Shown: piece by piece, positions 7,809-16,005 of the stretch
How the letters are laid out: every line of letters starts with the position of its first letter
Position numbering within the stretch: position 1 is the first letter of the stretch
Origin: Catellatospora paridis
GTDB taxonomy: Bacteria > Actinomycetota > Actinomycetes > Mycobacteriales > Micromonosporaceae
DNA length: 64,000 nucleotides
Reading direction: 5' to 3'
NCBI RefSeq assembly: GCF_009720365.1
Contig: NZ_ML769312.1
Coordinates: forward strand, 930,001-994,000
Notes under the pieces: generated by a model
What the model was told of the DNA's origin: nothing
Database searches by the model: none
What the model saw: the letters and a program-made list of their open reading frames with translations, nothing else
Position numbers and translations under genes: made by a program

Positions 7809-8054
7809 CTCGTGATTGTGCCCGCGGTGGTGTGGTCGTGGCGGCCGCTGGCTGTGCTCTCCTCGGCTGGGCAGGCTTCAGCCCGTCCCGAGGTTCTCGG
7901 TCGGGTCAAGGCTCGCCGAAGGCGACCGCGTAGCGGCTTGGCCTTGACCCGACCGGGGTTCTCGGGTCGCCCTTGTGGTGCGCAGTCGAGGAGAGCCCGC
8001 GCGTGCTCTCTGAGGAGGGTCGGGGTGCGGGGCGGAGCCCCCGCGGTGTTGGGC
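7809..8054. other. Non-coding segment beyond the IS110-family remnant, with a long stem-loop
   Basis: CGGTCGGGTCAAGGC (7898-7912) is perfectly complementary to 7941-7955. Inside the 28-base loop, TCGCC/GGCGA forms a second hairpin (7913-7925). The segment adjoins the 3' end of the truncated transposase. IS110-family elements carry a structured non-coding end, so this may be the element's terminal region; that is inference. Confidence 0.4.
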
Positions 8055-8653
8055 TCAGCCGCTCTGGGCTGCTGCTGGCGGGTGGGGTTGGTAGGTCCGG
8101 TTGTCGCGCAGCAGCGCCCACAGCACGTTGACGCGTCGGCGGGCCAGGGCGATCAGCGCCTGTTGGTGCTTGCGGCCCTCGGCGCGTTTGCGCTGGTAGT
8201 AGGTCCGGCTGGGGCCGTCGGGCTTGATGCTGGTGAGCGCTGCCATGTAGAACACGTGCCGCAGTCGGCGGTTGTAGCGCTGCGGCCGGCGGTGGTTGCC
8301 GGTGCGCTTGCCGGAGTCGTGTGGGACCGGGGCGAGTCCCGCGTAGGCGGCGAGGTGGTCGGGGCTGGCGAAGGCCGACAGGTCACCGACCGCGACAGCG
8401 AACTCCGCGCCGACGTGGGTGCCGATGCCGGGCAGGCTGCGGATGATCTCAGCCTGCGGGTGGGTGTCGAACGCGGCGGCTATGGCCTTGTCGGTGTTCC
8501 TCATTCTGATGCGCAACTGGAGCAGGTGAGCGGCCAGCAGCCCGGCCAGCGTGGCGGCGGTGTCTTGCGCGGGTAGGGCGATGTGCTGCTGGTCGGCGGC
8601 TGCCAGGGCGGCATCGGCGACCTTGTCCGTCTTGTATGCCAGTGCGTTCCTCC
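8055..8653 (-). pseudogene. IS110-family transposase, 5'-truncated remnant
   Basis: About 200 C-terminal residues are in one frame. They start near 'NALAYKTDKVADAALAAA' and include the Transposase_20 domain: 'IIRSLPGIGTHVGAEFAVAVGD' style helix-hairpin-helix, 'HLAAYAGLAPVPHDSGKR', 'RRLRHVFYMAAL' and 'ALARRRVNVLWALLRD'. The N-terminal RuvC-like DEDD domain that carries most catalytic acidic residues is absent, so the copy is dead. The start shown is where similarity begins, not a real start codon. It is the clearest mobile-element trace in the island. Confidence 0.75.
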
Positions 8654-8819
8654 CAGCTCGCCGTCGGCAAGCGGCTGGTCAAGGTGGAGCGCCGTACTGC
8701 GCCGGACGACCGCTTTCGGCGCGCTGAGGTCGGGCGTCGCGGCATGAACTGTCCGCCGCCGATCGATCATGGTCGGCCCCCTGCCTGTCGTCCCGGTCGG
8801 TGGGGCCTACGCTGGCGCG

Positions 8820-9257
8820 ATGCCTCATGTGTCTGATGGCCGTCTCGGCTCGACCCGAGCGGTCTATCCCGGGACCTTCGATCCCTTCACACCGGGTCAC
8901 TTCGACATCGTCGACCGGGCACGCCACATGTTCGATCACGTCACGGTCGTGGTCGCCGTCAACAACGACAAACGACCGTCCCAGACGACTGCGGCGCGGG
9001 CGGCTGAGATCGAGCGCCTGAGTCCGGCAGGCTGGCAGAACGTCTCGGTGGCCACCTGGCATGGGTTGACCGTGGAGTACTGCCGACACCATGGATCCAG
9101 TGTGATCGTCCGTGACGTCAGAAACGCCACCGATTGCCAGCACGAGTGCGACCTCGCAGCGACGAACGACGCGCTGGGGGTGACGACGATGCTCGTGCCC
9201 ACCCGGCCGGAGCTGGCAACGGTGTCGTCCACCGCGGTACGGGCTCTGCGAACCTGA
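8820..9257 (+). CDS. CoaD-like adenylyltransferase (phosphopantetheine adenylyltransferase paralogue)
   Basis: 145 residues of the nucleotidyltransferase fold. 'YPGTFDPFTPGHFDIVDRA' holds the T-x-G-H form of the HIGH motif, 'VRDVRNATDCQHECDLAATND' parallels the 'RGLR..DFEYE..M...N' segment of CoaD, and 'VSSTAVRAL' matches the ISSTxVR motif. Family members transfer AMP from ATP to 4'-phosphopantetheine or related substrates. It is slightly shorter than housekeeping CoaD (about 160) and lies among mobile remnants rather than next to the usual rsmD, so it is probably a paralogue with an altered acceptor. A start at 8769 would add 17 residues. Confidence 0.7.
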   Translation: MPHVSDGRLGSTRAVYPGTFDPFTPGHFDIVDRARHMFDHVTVVVAVNNDKRPSQTTAARAAEIERLSPAGWQNVSVATWHGLTVEYCRHHGSSVIVRDVRNATDCQHECDLAATNDALGVTTMLVPTRPELATVSSTAVRALRT

Positions 9258-9286
9258 GCACTCACCTCGCCCTGTGCCCGGGCCTC

Positions 9287-9706
9287 TCAGGTCTTCCGCG
9301 GATCGTTTCGAGGGTCGACGTACTCCAAGGAGATCGGACCGATCGCGGTCACCTGCGTCACGTACTGGCCGGATTTCGCCCAGTGGAAGTGGGAGGTTCC
9401 GCCGGGCAGCACGATGACGGCCCCGGGCGGGTACGCCTCCAGCTTGCTCTCGTCGAACTCGTCGCCGCGGCCGATGTAGAAGACACCGGAGATGACCGTG
9501 TAGACGCGGTCCTCGTGGTGTCGGTGCGGCATCAGCCTCTCGCCGGCGGGCAGGTTGACCCGTACCACATAGGGCTCGGGCTCCGACGGGTCGCCCACCA
9601 TGACGGCGAGGCGGGCCGCAGGCGGGAACCCGGGAAACGGCCGCCAGTCGATGTCCTCCTGCAGAACCGACTTGAAGACTTCCTGGTCAACGTGGTGGGT
9701 GCTCAT
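9287..9706 (-). CDS. Cupin-domain protein
   Basis: 139 residues with a single cupin barrel. Motif 1 is recognisable in 'GERLMPHRHHEDRVYTVISG', with metal-ligand histidines and glutamate, and motif 2 in 'PPGAVIVLPGGTSHFHWA'. Similar small cupins bind a metal and act as quercetinase-like, ChrR-like or sugar-binding proteins, so the activity is open. The start at 9706 is chosen over upstream codons because the conserved region begins soon after and AGCAGGG precedes it. It converges with the CoaD-like gene. Confidence 0.75.
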   Translation of the reverse strand: MSTHHVDQEVFKSVLQEDIDWRPFPGFPPAARLAVMVGDPSEPEPYVVRVNLPAGERLMPHRHHEDRVYTVISGVFYIGRGDEFDESKLEAYPPGAVIVLPGGTSHFHWAKSGQYVTQVTAIGPISLEYVDPRNDPRKT

Positions 9707-9873
9707 CCCTGCTGACCCCCTGTCGGTGGCGGAACCTATACAAACCGTTTCAAATGCGAATCCTACCGCTGGGCCGACGCCGGTGACCCGCTCCTGCCGG
9801 TGGTCGTCCCGGTGAGGTACCCGCAACGACGTACGCAACAGCGCATGGGCACGTTCGCACTACCTTGACCCGT

Positions 9874-10134
9874 ATGGAAGCAGACGGTCCACCCGGTCCG
9901 GCGGACGTCGTCGTCACGATCGGCCATCCGTTCGGTGACCTCGACGTGCCGCTGCTGGAGTGGATCAGCCGTGGGCCTGGTCCGCGGCCGCTGGTGAGGC
10001 CGATCAGGGCGAGGCGGGCCGACACCGGCAAGCCGCTCCCGCTGACGGTCGTCCCACTGCGATACCGCAACGACGCCGAGTCGCGCGCGCTGATCGCCGC
10101 CGGGTTGCTCGAGCCGCCGCCGTGGCACGCATAG
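9874..10134 (+). CDS. Small hypothetical protein
   Basis: 86 residues, basic and Pro-rich, with 'DVPLLEWISRGPGPRPLVRPI' and a C-terminal 'LLEPPPWHA'. There is no membrane segment. Codon use is GC3-rich and consistent with a real gene. No ribosome binding site is obvious; an ACTACCTTGACC stretch just upstream could be a -10-like element, which would make the message nearly leaderless. I do not recognise the family. Confidence 0.45.
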   Translation: MEADGPPGPADVVVTIGHPFGDLDVPLLEWISRGPGPRPLVRPIRARRADTGKPLPLTVVPLRYRNDAESRALIAAGLLEPPPWHA

Positions 10135-10196
10135 GCCTCGGCGCACGCGTGCCGGCTGCCGGTGTTCCACTGCGGCGTGTCCGCGCGCCGGAGGTG

Positions 10197-10269
10197 TGGG
10201 GCCGGCCGGATTTGCACCGGCGTCCTCCCGCTGTGCAGGCGGGCGCGACGACTTCTGCGCTACGGCCCC
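10197..10269 (-). tRNA. Unusual tRNA-Cys(GCA)-like gene
   Basis: A full cloverleaf folds on the minus strand: acceptor GGGGCCG/CGGCCCC, D-stem GCG/CGC, anticodon stem CCCGC/GCGGG with loop CTGCACA (anticodon GCA), 5-base variable loop, T-stem GCCGG/CCGGC with loop TGCAAAT, and discriminator A73. Departures from a normal tRNA-Cys are that the D-loop lacks GG, position 37 is C, T-loop position 55 is G, and the discriminator is A instead of the usual U. It may be a specialised or decaying tRNA. It lies 60 bases downstream of the flavin reductase gene on the same strand. Confidence 0.55.
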
Positions 10270-10329
10270 GTTCTCGGGCGAGCTTAGGCCCCTGCCGCGT
10301 CCACCCGCGACAGGGGCCGGTCGTGCCGG

Positions 10330-10872
10330 TCAGCGGGCCAGGCCGGCGTAGCCGCCCATGTGGTAGAGCAGCGGCTCGCCGTCGCGGTGCTCGGCGCTGA
10401 CCGGGCGGCCGAGCACGATCGCGTGGTCACCGGCCGGGATGCGCTGCACGACCTCGCAGGTCAGCACGGCGAGCGCCCCGTGCAGCAGCGGCAGCCCGTA
10501 TGGCCCCTGCCGCCACAGGCTCGTGTCGGCGAAGCGGTCGACGCCGCGGGTGGCGAAGATCCGGGCCACCTCCTGCTGCTCCTCGGCCAGCAGGTGGATG
10601 GCGACGTGCCGGGCCCGCGCGACGGCCGGCCAGCTCGTCGAGTCGCGGTCGAGGCAGAACGAGACGAGTTGCGGCCGCAGCGACACCGAGGTGAACGAGG
10701 TCGCGGTGAACCCGACGGGCGGGCCGCCGGCCTGACCCGGCGCGGTCACCACAGTGACCGTGGTGGCGTGCCGGCGCAGCAGGCCGAGATGGCGGTGCAG
10801 TTCGATGCCGGTGACAGCGTGGCCGGGCAGGTCGTCGGCGGAGGCGGTGGGCGGCAGGGCGGTGAGCGTCAT
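10330..10872 (-). CDS. Flavin reductase (DIM6/NTAB family FMN-binding)
   Basis: 180 residues of the flavin-reductase-like split-barrel fold: 'ATTVTVVTAPG', 'PVGFTATSFTSVSLRPQLVSFCLDR', 'IHLLAEEQQEVARIFA' and the C-terminal 'PLLYHMGGYAGL' are typical. It reduces FMN with NAD(P)H to feed FMNH2-dependent monooxygenases, several of which are encoded nearby. The start at 10872 is preferred because GAGAGG precedes it and because a hairpin (10897-10921) and a short leader frame lie just upstream; an in-frame start at 10926 would place the hairpin inside the gene. The TCCCATA motif lies about 110 bases upstream, which ties the gene to the sulfur genes. Confidence 0.85.
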   Translation of the reverse strand: MTLTALPPTASADDLPGHAVTGIELHRHLGLLRRHATTVTVVTAPGQAGGPPVGFTATSFTSVSLRPQLVSFCLDRDSTSWPAVARARHVAIHLLAEEQQEVARIFATRGVDRFADTSLWRQGPYGLPLLHGALAVLTCEVVQRIPAGDHAIVLGRPVSAEHRDGEPLLYHMGGYAGLAR

Positions 10873-10896
10873 GGGGGTGCCTCTCGGGGCGCAGGT

Positions 10897-10921
10897 GACG
10901 GTGACGGGGGGCGTCACCGTC
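10897..10921 (-). promoter_or_regulatory. Leader hairpin before the flavin reductase, overlapping a tiny Cys-containing ORF
   Basis: GACGGTGACG and its complement form a perfect 10-bp stem with a 5-base loop. An 8-codon ORF (MSAMRCRR, minus strand 10940 to 10914) ends inside the stem. A short ORF with a Cys codon overlapping a hairpin suggests attenuation or translational control, but the peptide is very short and lacks the RRHVD signature. Confidence 0.35.
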
Positions 10922-10973
10922 GACATCGCATTGCGCTCATGCCCCGACGCTAGCAGCGCGAAGCCGTAAAGTC

Positions 10974-10999
10974 ACTATCTCCTATGGGAATTATAGACT
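10974..10999 (-). promoter_or_regulatory. Sulfur motif site B upstream of the flavin reductase
   Basis: On the minus strand the block reads CTATAATTCCCATAGGAGATAG. It shares TCCCATAGGA with sites A and C, and has CTAT/ATAG at its ends. TATAAT could serve as a -10 element. It is an AT-rich patch between the end of the ABC exporter gene and the reductase. Confidence 0.55.
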
Positions 11000-11004
11000 T
11001 TATC

Positions 11005-12954
11005 TCAGTGATGCCGTGACCAGGTCGCGAACATGTCCGCGTAACGGCCCTCGGCGGCCAGCAGCTCGGCGTGCGATCCGATCTCGACGACGCCCGACTC
11101 GTCCAGCACCACGATCCGGTCGGCCCGCATCGCCGTGGACAGCCGGTGCGCGATGAGCAGCGCGGTGCGCCCCTCCAGCAGCCGGTCCAGGGCCTGCTCC
11201 ACGCGCAGTTCCGAGCGCAGGTCCAGGTTCGAGGTCGCCTCGTCGAGCACCACCACCCGCGGCTGGGCCAGGAACGCCCGGGCCAACGCCAGCAGCTGCC
11301 GCTGCCCCGACGACACCGACTGCCCGCGCTCGTGCAGCATCGCGTCCAGCCCGGCGTCGGTGCGCTCGACCAGGTCACGCAGCCCGACCGCGTCGATCGC
11401 CGCCCAGATCTCGGCCTCGCTCGCCGCCGGCCGCGCGAACGCGACGTTGTCGCGGATCGAACCGGCGAACATGAACGGCTCCTGCGGCACCACCCCGATC
11501 TGGCGGCGCAGCGATACCAGGCTGACCTCGCGCAGGTCGTGGCCGTCGATCAGGACCCGGCCCGCGTCCGGGTCGTGCAGCCGCGTCACCAGCTTGGCCA
11601 GTGTCGACTTGCCCGCCCCGGTCGGCCCGACGCAGGCGATCGTCTCCCCCGGCTCGATGCGCAGGTCCACCCCGCGCAGCACCGGCCGCGCCGGGTCGTA
11701 GCCGAACACCACCCGCTCGAACACGATCCCGCCCGCCACCGGCGGCAGCTCGACGGGGTCGGCGCGTTCGGGCACCGTGGGGGCCTGCGCGAGCAGCGTA
11801 CGCAGCTTGGCCACCGCGGCCCGGCTCTGCTGGTAGTTCGTGTACAGCTGCACCAGCTGCTGCATCGGGGCGAAGAACGCGTTGAGGTAGAGCACGAACG
11901 CGGTCAGCTCGCCGATGCTCAGCTCGCCGCGCAGCACCATGCGCCCGCCGATCAACAGCAGCACGGCCATGCCCACCAGGCCGATGACCGAGGTGCCGGG
12001 GCCGTAGATCGCGCTGATGTGGCCGGTGAAGTCGTTCGCGTCGCGGTAGCGGCCGACGACCGTGCGGTGCTGGGCGATGTTGCGGTCCGCGCGGTGGTAC
12101 GCGGTGACCACGCGCACGCCGTGCAGGCTCTCCGCCAGGTCGGTGAACATCGCCGCGATGGCGTCGCGCTGGCGGGCGTACCCGACGTCGGAGGCCCGCC
12201 GGAACCATACCGACGCCGCGAACAGCAGCGGGACCACCAGCAGCAGCGTTATCGCGGCGAGCCCGGCGTCGTAGTGGAACAGCACCGCGGTCACCACGAC
12301 CATGGTCAGCCCCTGCACCGCGAACTGGGCCAGGCCCTCCTGCAGTAGCTGCTGCAGCGACTCGATGTCCGACGACATCCGGGTCATGATGACCCCGGCC
12401 TTCTCCTCGGTGTAGTAGTCCATGGACAGCCGCTGCAGGTGCGCGAAGACGCGTACCCGCAGGTCGCGCATGGCGTCGGCGGCGAGCGAGCCGGTCTGGC
12501 GCATACGCGCGGTCGTGGTGGCCCAGCCGGCCAGCACCGCGGCGGTGAACGCACCCGCCGACCACAGCAGCACGGGCAGGTCGCGCGCGACGATGCCGTG
12601 GTCGATGCCGACCTGCACCAGGAACGGGCCCGCCTGCAGCAGCAGCGTCTCGACCAGGATCGTCACGCACGCCGCCAGGAAGACCCCGCGGCGACGGGTC
12701 AGCAGCGACAGCAGGCTCAACTCGGCTCCACCCGCGCGGCGGTGGGTGAACCGGTCCGCGGGGACTCCGTGGTCCGGCTCGGCTTCCTCCAGCCGGCGCA
12801 CCCCCGCGGCCAGCTCGTCCGGCACCCCGGCGAACGGCAGCGTGTCACCGGTGCGCCGGGCGCCGCGGCCCGCGCCGACGGCGCTGAGCCCGCCCATCGG
12901 GCCGCTGCCCGGCCCCCCGCCCGGCCCGCCGAACCCGCCCCCGAACATGCTCAT
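11005..12954 (-). CDS. ABC exporter half-transporter, ATPase-permease fusion (second of a pair)
   Basis: 649 residues. The N-terminus is Gly-rich, followed by a linker, a six-helix type-IV exporter domain (about 95-370, with 'VIMTRMSSDIESLQQLLQEG') and an ATPase domain with Walker A 'GPTGAGKST', signature 'VSSGQRQLLALARAF' and Walker B 'VVVLDEATSNLD'. It lies 100 bases downstream of the other half-transporter on the same strand, so they probably form a heterodimer of the BmrCD/TM287-288 type. Drug, lipid or peptide export is possible. A terminator separates both from the sulfur operon, so I see no functional tie to it. Confidence 0.87.
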   Translation of the reverse strand: MSMFGGGFGGPGGGPGSGPMGGLSAVGAGRGARRTGDTLPFAGVPDELAAGVRRLEEAEPDHGVPADRFTHRRAGGAELSLLSLLTRRRGVFLAACVTILVETLLLQAGPFLVQVGIDHGIVARDLPVLLWSAGAFTAAVLAGWATTTARMRQTGSLAADAMRDLRVRVFAHLQRLSMDYYTEEKAGVIMTRMSSDIESLQQLLQEGLAQFAVQGLTMVVVTAVLFHYDAGLAAITLLLVVPLLFAASVWFRRASDVGYARQRDAIAAMFTDLAESLHGVRVVTAYHRADRNIAQHRTVVGRYRDANDFTGHISAIYGPGTSVIGLVGMAVLLLIGGRMVLRGELSIGELTAFVLYLNAFFAPMQQLVQLYTNYQQSRAAVAKLRTLLAQAPTVPERADPVELPPVAGGIVFERVVFGYDPARPVLRGVDLRIEPGETIACVGPTGAGKSTLAKLVTRLHDPDAGRVLIDGHDLREVSLVSLRRQIGVVPQEPFMFAGSIRDNVAFARPAASEAEIWAAIDAVGLRDLVERTDAGLDAMLHERGQSVSSGQRQLLALARAFLAQPRVVVLDEATSNLDLRSELRVEQALDRLLEGRTALLIAHRLSTAMRADRIVVLDESGVVEIGSHAELLAAEGRYADMFATWSRHH

Positions 12955-13054
12955 GCCGGCTCCTGCCCTCGTTCGTCGACCGCACCGCTGCCGACGGCCA
13001 CCTCACGGCACCGGTCAGCCCGCAGCATCGCTTCGGCTCGTCGTGTCCGCCAGG

Positions 13055-14851
13055 TCATGCGGCCACCTGCTCGTCCACGTCCGACCCGGCCGTCAAGGCG
13101 GCCAGCACGTCTCGGTAGCGCGGCTCCCCGGCCAGCAGTTCCTCATGCGTGCCCTGGGCGGCCACGCGCCCGTCGTCGACCAGCACGACCGTGTCGGCCA
13201 GCGCGATGGTGGAGAGCCGGTGCGCGACGATGATCGTGGTGCGGTTCTGGAGCAGGTCGCGCAGCGCGGCGTGGATACGCTGCTCCACATGCACGTCGAC
13301 GGCGCTGGTCGCGTCGTCCAGCACCAGCACCGGCGGATTGACCAGCAGCGCGCGGGCGATGGCGACGCGCTGGCGCTGCCCGCCCGACAGCGTGTACCCG
13401 CGCTCGCCGATCACCGTGTCGTAACCCTCGGGCAGCGCCCGGACGAAGCCGTCGGCCCCGGCCGCCTGCGCCGCGGCGACGACGTCGGCAAGGTCGGCGT
13501 CCGGCCGGCCGAAGGCGATGTTGTCGCGGATGGACACCGAGAACAGGAACGGCTCGTCCGGCACGATGCCGATCTGGTCCCGCAGGCTGTCCAGGGCGTA
13601 CTCGCGCACGTCGCGGCCGTCGACGCGGACGCTGCCCGCCGTGGTGTCGTAGTAGCGGGCCAGCAGCCGTCCCATCGTGGACTTGCCCGAGCCGGTCCGG
13701 CCGACCACGGCGACCGTGGTCCCGGCGGGGACACGCAGGTCCAGACTGCGCAGCGCGACCGTGCCGTCGGGGTATGCGAACTCGACTGCCACGAACTCGA
13801 CCTCGCCGCGGATTCGCGCGCGCACCGGGTCGGCCCGCTCGGTGATCTCGCTGCGAGTGTCGAGCACCTCGTAGATGCGCTGCGCCGAGGCGGCGGCCCG
13901 CTGGCCCATCATGATCATCATGCCGAGCATGCGGAACGGCGGCTGGAGCATCAGCACGTACGAGTTGAACGCGACGATCGCGCCGACCGTGGCCCGGCCC
14001 TCGATCACCATCCAGCCGCCGCACAGCAGCACCAGCGCCAGACCCAGCCGCGGCAGATTCTCCAGCGTCGGCGACCAGCGGCTGCGGATGTACGCGTCGC
14101 GCCGGTACGCCCAGCGCACCCGGTCGGCGGCCGACGCCAGCAGGGTCACCTGGCGCTGCTCGCCCGCGAACGCCTTGACGATGCGCACGCCGTTGATGTT
14201 CTCGTCCACGACCGTGGCCACCTGCGCCAGCCGGGACTGGATCAGCCAGGACACCGGGAAGATCGCCTTGCGCATCCACACGCCCAGCAGCGCGATCACC
14301 GGCATGGTGGCCATCGCGACCACCGCCAGCAGCGGGTCGATCGACACCATCAGCGCGAACGCGAACACCGCGATCAGGCACTGCACCAGGATCGACGGCC
14401 CGAACGCCAGATACATCTGCACCGCGCGGATGTCCGAACTGGACCGCGACATCAGCTCGCCGGTCTGCACCCGGTCGTAGAAACCGTACGGCATGCGGAT
14501 CAGGTGCGCATACATGATGTTGCGCAGGTCGTACTCGATCTCGTACGCGGTCCGCAGCAGGTAGCGCCGGGCCAGATAGTTGACCAGACCTGACACCACG
14601 GCGAGCCCGGCCAGCCACCATACGTAGCCGGTGAGGCTGTCGGTGCGCGCGACCAGGGCGTGGTCGATGCCCAGCCGCATCACGTTGGGGATCTGCACCT
14701 GCACCAGCAGGCCGACCAGGGACAGGCCCAGCGAGGTGAGCAGCAGCCCGCGGTGTGCCAGCACGATCGGCAGCGCGCGCCGCAGCCAGGACCGGCTCTG
14801 GTCGGGATCGATCGTCGACTTCGGGGCCGGATACGGCGACGGCGCTGACAT
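13055..14851 (-). CDS. ABC exporter half-transporter, ATPase-permease fusion (first of a pair)
   Basis: 598 residues. Six-helix exporter domain (about 30-320, 'YDLRNIMYAHLIRMPYGFYD', 'GELMSRSSSDIRAVQ'), then an ATPase domain with Walker A 'GRTGSGKST', signature '[15 protein letters not shown]' and a Walker B ending 'VLDDATSAVD'. Walker B ends in Asp where most exporters have the catalytic Glu, the usual sign of a degenerate site in a heterodimeric exporter; the partner has 'LDEATS'. The start at 14851 begins the recognisable domain, and the frame upstream is spurious. It forms an operon with the following half-transporter. Confidence 0.88.
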   Translation of the reverse strand: MSAPSPYPAPKSTIDPDQSRSWLRRALPIVLAHRGLLLTSLGLSLVGLLVQVQIPNVMRLGIDHALVARTDSLTGYVWWLAGLAVVSGLVNYLARRYLLRTAYEIEYDLRNIMYAHLIRMPYGFYDRVQTGELMSRSSSDIRAVQMYLAFGPSILVQCLIAVFAFALMVSIDPLLAVVAMATMPVIALLGVWMRKAIFPVSWLIQSRLAQVATVVDENINGVRIVKAFAGEQRQVTLLASAADRVRWAYRRDAYIRSRWSPTLENLPRLGLALVLLCGGWMVIEGRATVGAIVAFNSYVLMLQPPFRMLGMMIMMGQRAAASAQRIYEVLDTRSEITERADPVRARIRGEVEFVAVEFAYPDGTVALRSLDLRVPAGTTVAVVGRTGSGKSTMGRLLARYYDTTAGSVRVDGRDVREYALDSLRDQIGIVPDEPFLFSVSIRDNIAFGRPDADLADVVAAAQAAGADGFVRALPEGYDTVIGERGYTLSGGQRQRVAIARALLVNPPVLVLDDATSAVDVHVEQRIHAALRDLLQNRTTIIVAHRLSTIALADTVVLVDDGRVAAQGTHEELLAGEPRYRDVLAALTAGSDVDEQVAA

Positions 14852-14877
14852 CACGCTCCAGGGGGTGGTGGCGGGTG

Positions 14878-14911
14878 ATGGTGGGGAGCGGGAGGGCCCG
14901 CTCCCCACCAT
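14878..14911 (-). terminator. Terminator at the end of the 11-kb sulfur operon
   Basis: A perfect 15-bp stem (14878-14892 with 14897-14911) has a 4-base loop. It lies 30 bases after the aldo/keto reductase stop and 27 bases before the first ABC exporter gene. Confidence 0.85.
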
Positions 14912-14940
14912 GGCACGACGGTCGTCGTCGGCGCGACGGA

Positions 14941-15990
14941 TTACCGCGCCGGGGTGACGCCCTGGCGGCGGCGCTGTGCCGGGTCGGTGATCGAGGGCGG
15001 CTGGTAGCCGGCGTCGGCCTGGTTGAGGATCGTGCCGGGCGGCACGATCTCGTCGATGCGGTCCAGCACGTCCTGCGACAGGGTCAGCTTCTCCGCGCCG
15101 AGCTGCGACTCCAGGTGCTCCAGGGTGCGCGGGCCGATGATCGCCGAGGTGACCGCCGGGTGCTCCAGCACGAACGCGAGCGCCAGGTGGATCAGCGACA
15201 ACCCCGCCTCGGCGGCGAGTTCGGTCAGCTGCTCCACCGCCGCCAGCTTCACCTGGTTGGCGGGCAGTGCCGGGTCGAAGCGGCCCGGCTGGCGGGCGGC
15301 ACGCAGCGAGATCGGCTCGGTCAGGTCGCGGTGGTAGCGGCCGGACAGCCAGCCGCCCGCGAGCGGGCTCCACGGGATGACCGCCAGGCCGTGCTGCTGC
15401 GCCACCGGCAGCACCTCACGCTCGATGCCGCGGTTGAGGATCGAGTACGGCGGCTGCTCGCTCACGACCCGCTCCCGCCCGCGGCGCTGCGCGATCCACT
15501 GGCCCTCCACGATCGCCGACGGCGGGAAGCACGAGGTGCCGATGTAGCGGATCTTGCCCTGCCGCACCAGGTCGGTCAGCGCGCCCAGGGTCTCGTCGAA
15601 GTCGGTGTCGGTCTCCGGCCGGTGCACCTGGTACAGGTCGATGTGGTCGGTCTGCAGGCGGCGCAGGCTGTGCTCCACCTCCCGGACGATCCAGCGCCGG
15701 GAGTTGCCGAAGTGGTTGACGTCGTCGCCCATCCGGTGGTGCACCTTGCTGGCCAGGAACACGTCGTCGCGACGGCCGCCCGCCAGCGCCTTGCCGACGA
15801 CGATCTCCGACTCGCCCTGCGAGTAGGTGTCGGCGGTGTCGACGACGTTGATGCCCGCGTCCAGCGCCCGGTGGATGATCCGGATGCCGTCCTCGTGGTC
15901 GGGGTTGGCGCGCGCGCCGAAGTTCATCGCGCCCAGGGTCAGCGGGCTGACCTTCACACCGGTGCGACCGAAGGGCCGGTACTGCGTCAT
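14941..15990 (-). CDS. Aldo/keto reductase (last gene of the sulfur operon)
   Basis: 349 residues of an (alpha/beta)8 NADPH-dependent reductase. 'NVVDTADTYSQGESE' has the catalytic Asp/Tyr of the family, 'FLASKVHHRMGDD' the Lys-containing strand, 'IDLYQVHRPE' the His strand, and 'SAIIGPRTLEHLESQL' the cofactor-binding end. It reduces aldehydes or ketones. It follows the monooxygenase gene by 15 bases with a weak GAGAAGAG site and precedes the terminator. As desulfonating monooxygenases release an aldehyde, it may reduce that product; this is inference from position. Confidence 0.88.
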   Translation of the reverse strand: MTQYRPFGRTGVKVSPLTLGAMNFGARANPDHEDGIRIIHRALDAGINVVDTADTYSQGESEIVVGKALAGGRRDDVFLASKVHHRMGDDVNHFGNSRRWIVREVEHSLRRLQTDHIDLYQVHRPETDTDFDETLGALTDLVRQGKIRYIGTSCFPPSAIVEGQWIAQRRGRERVVSEQPPYSILNRGIEREVLPVAQQHGLAVIPWSPLAGGWLSGRYHRDLTEPISLRAARQPGRFDPALPANQVKLAAVEQLTELAAEAGLSLIHLALAFVLEHPAVTSAIIGPRTLEHLESQLGAEKLTLSQDVLDRIDEIVPPGTILNQADAGYQPPSITDPAQRRRQGVTPAR

Positions 15991-16005
15991 GTGCTGCTCT
16001 TCTCG

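Noticed and set aside
12422-14593. A 723-codon open frame antisense to the ABC exporters
   Set aside because: Shadow frame caused by high GC3; the opposite strand has clear ABC domains and this frame has no motif.
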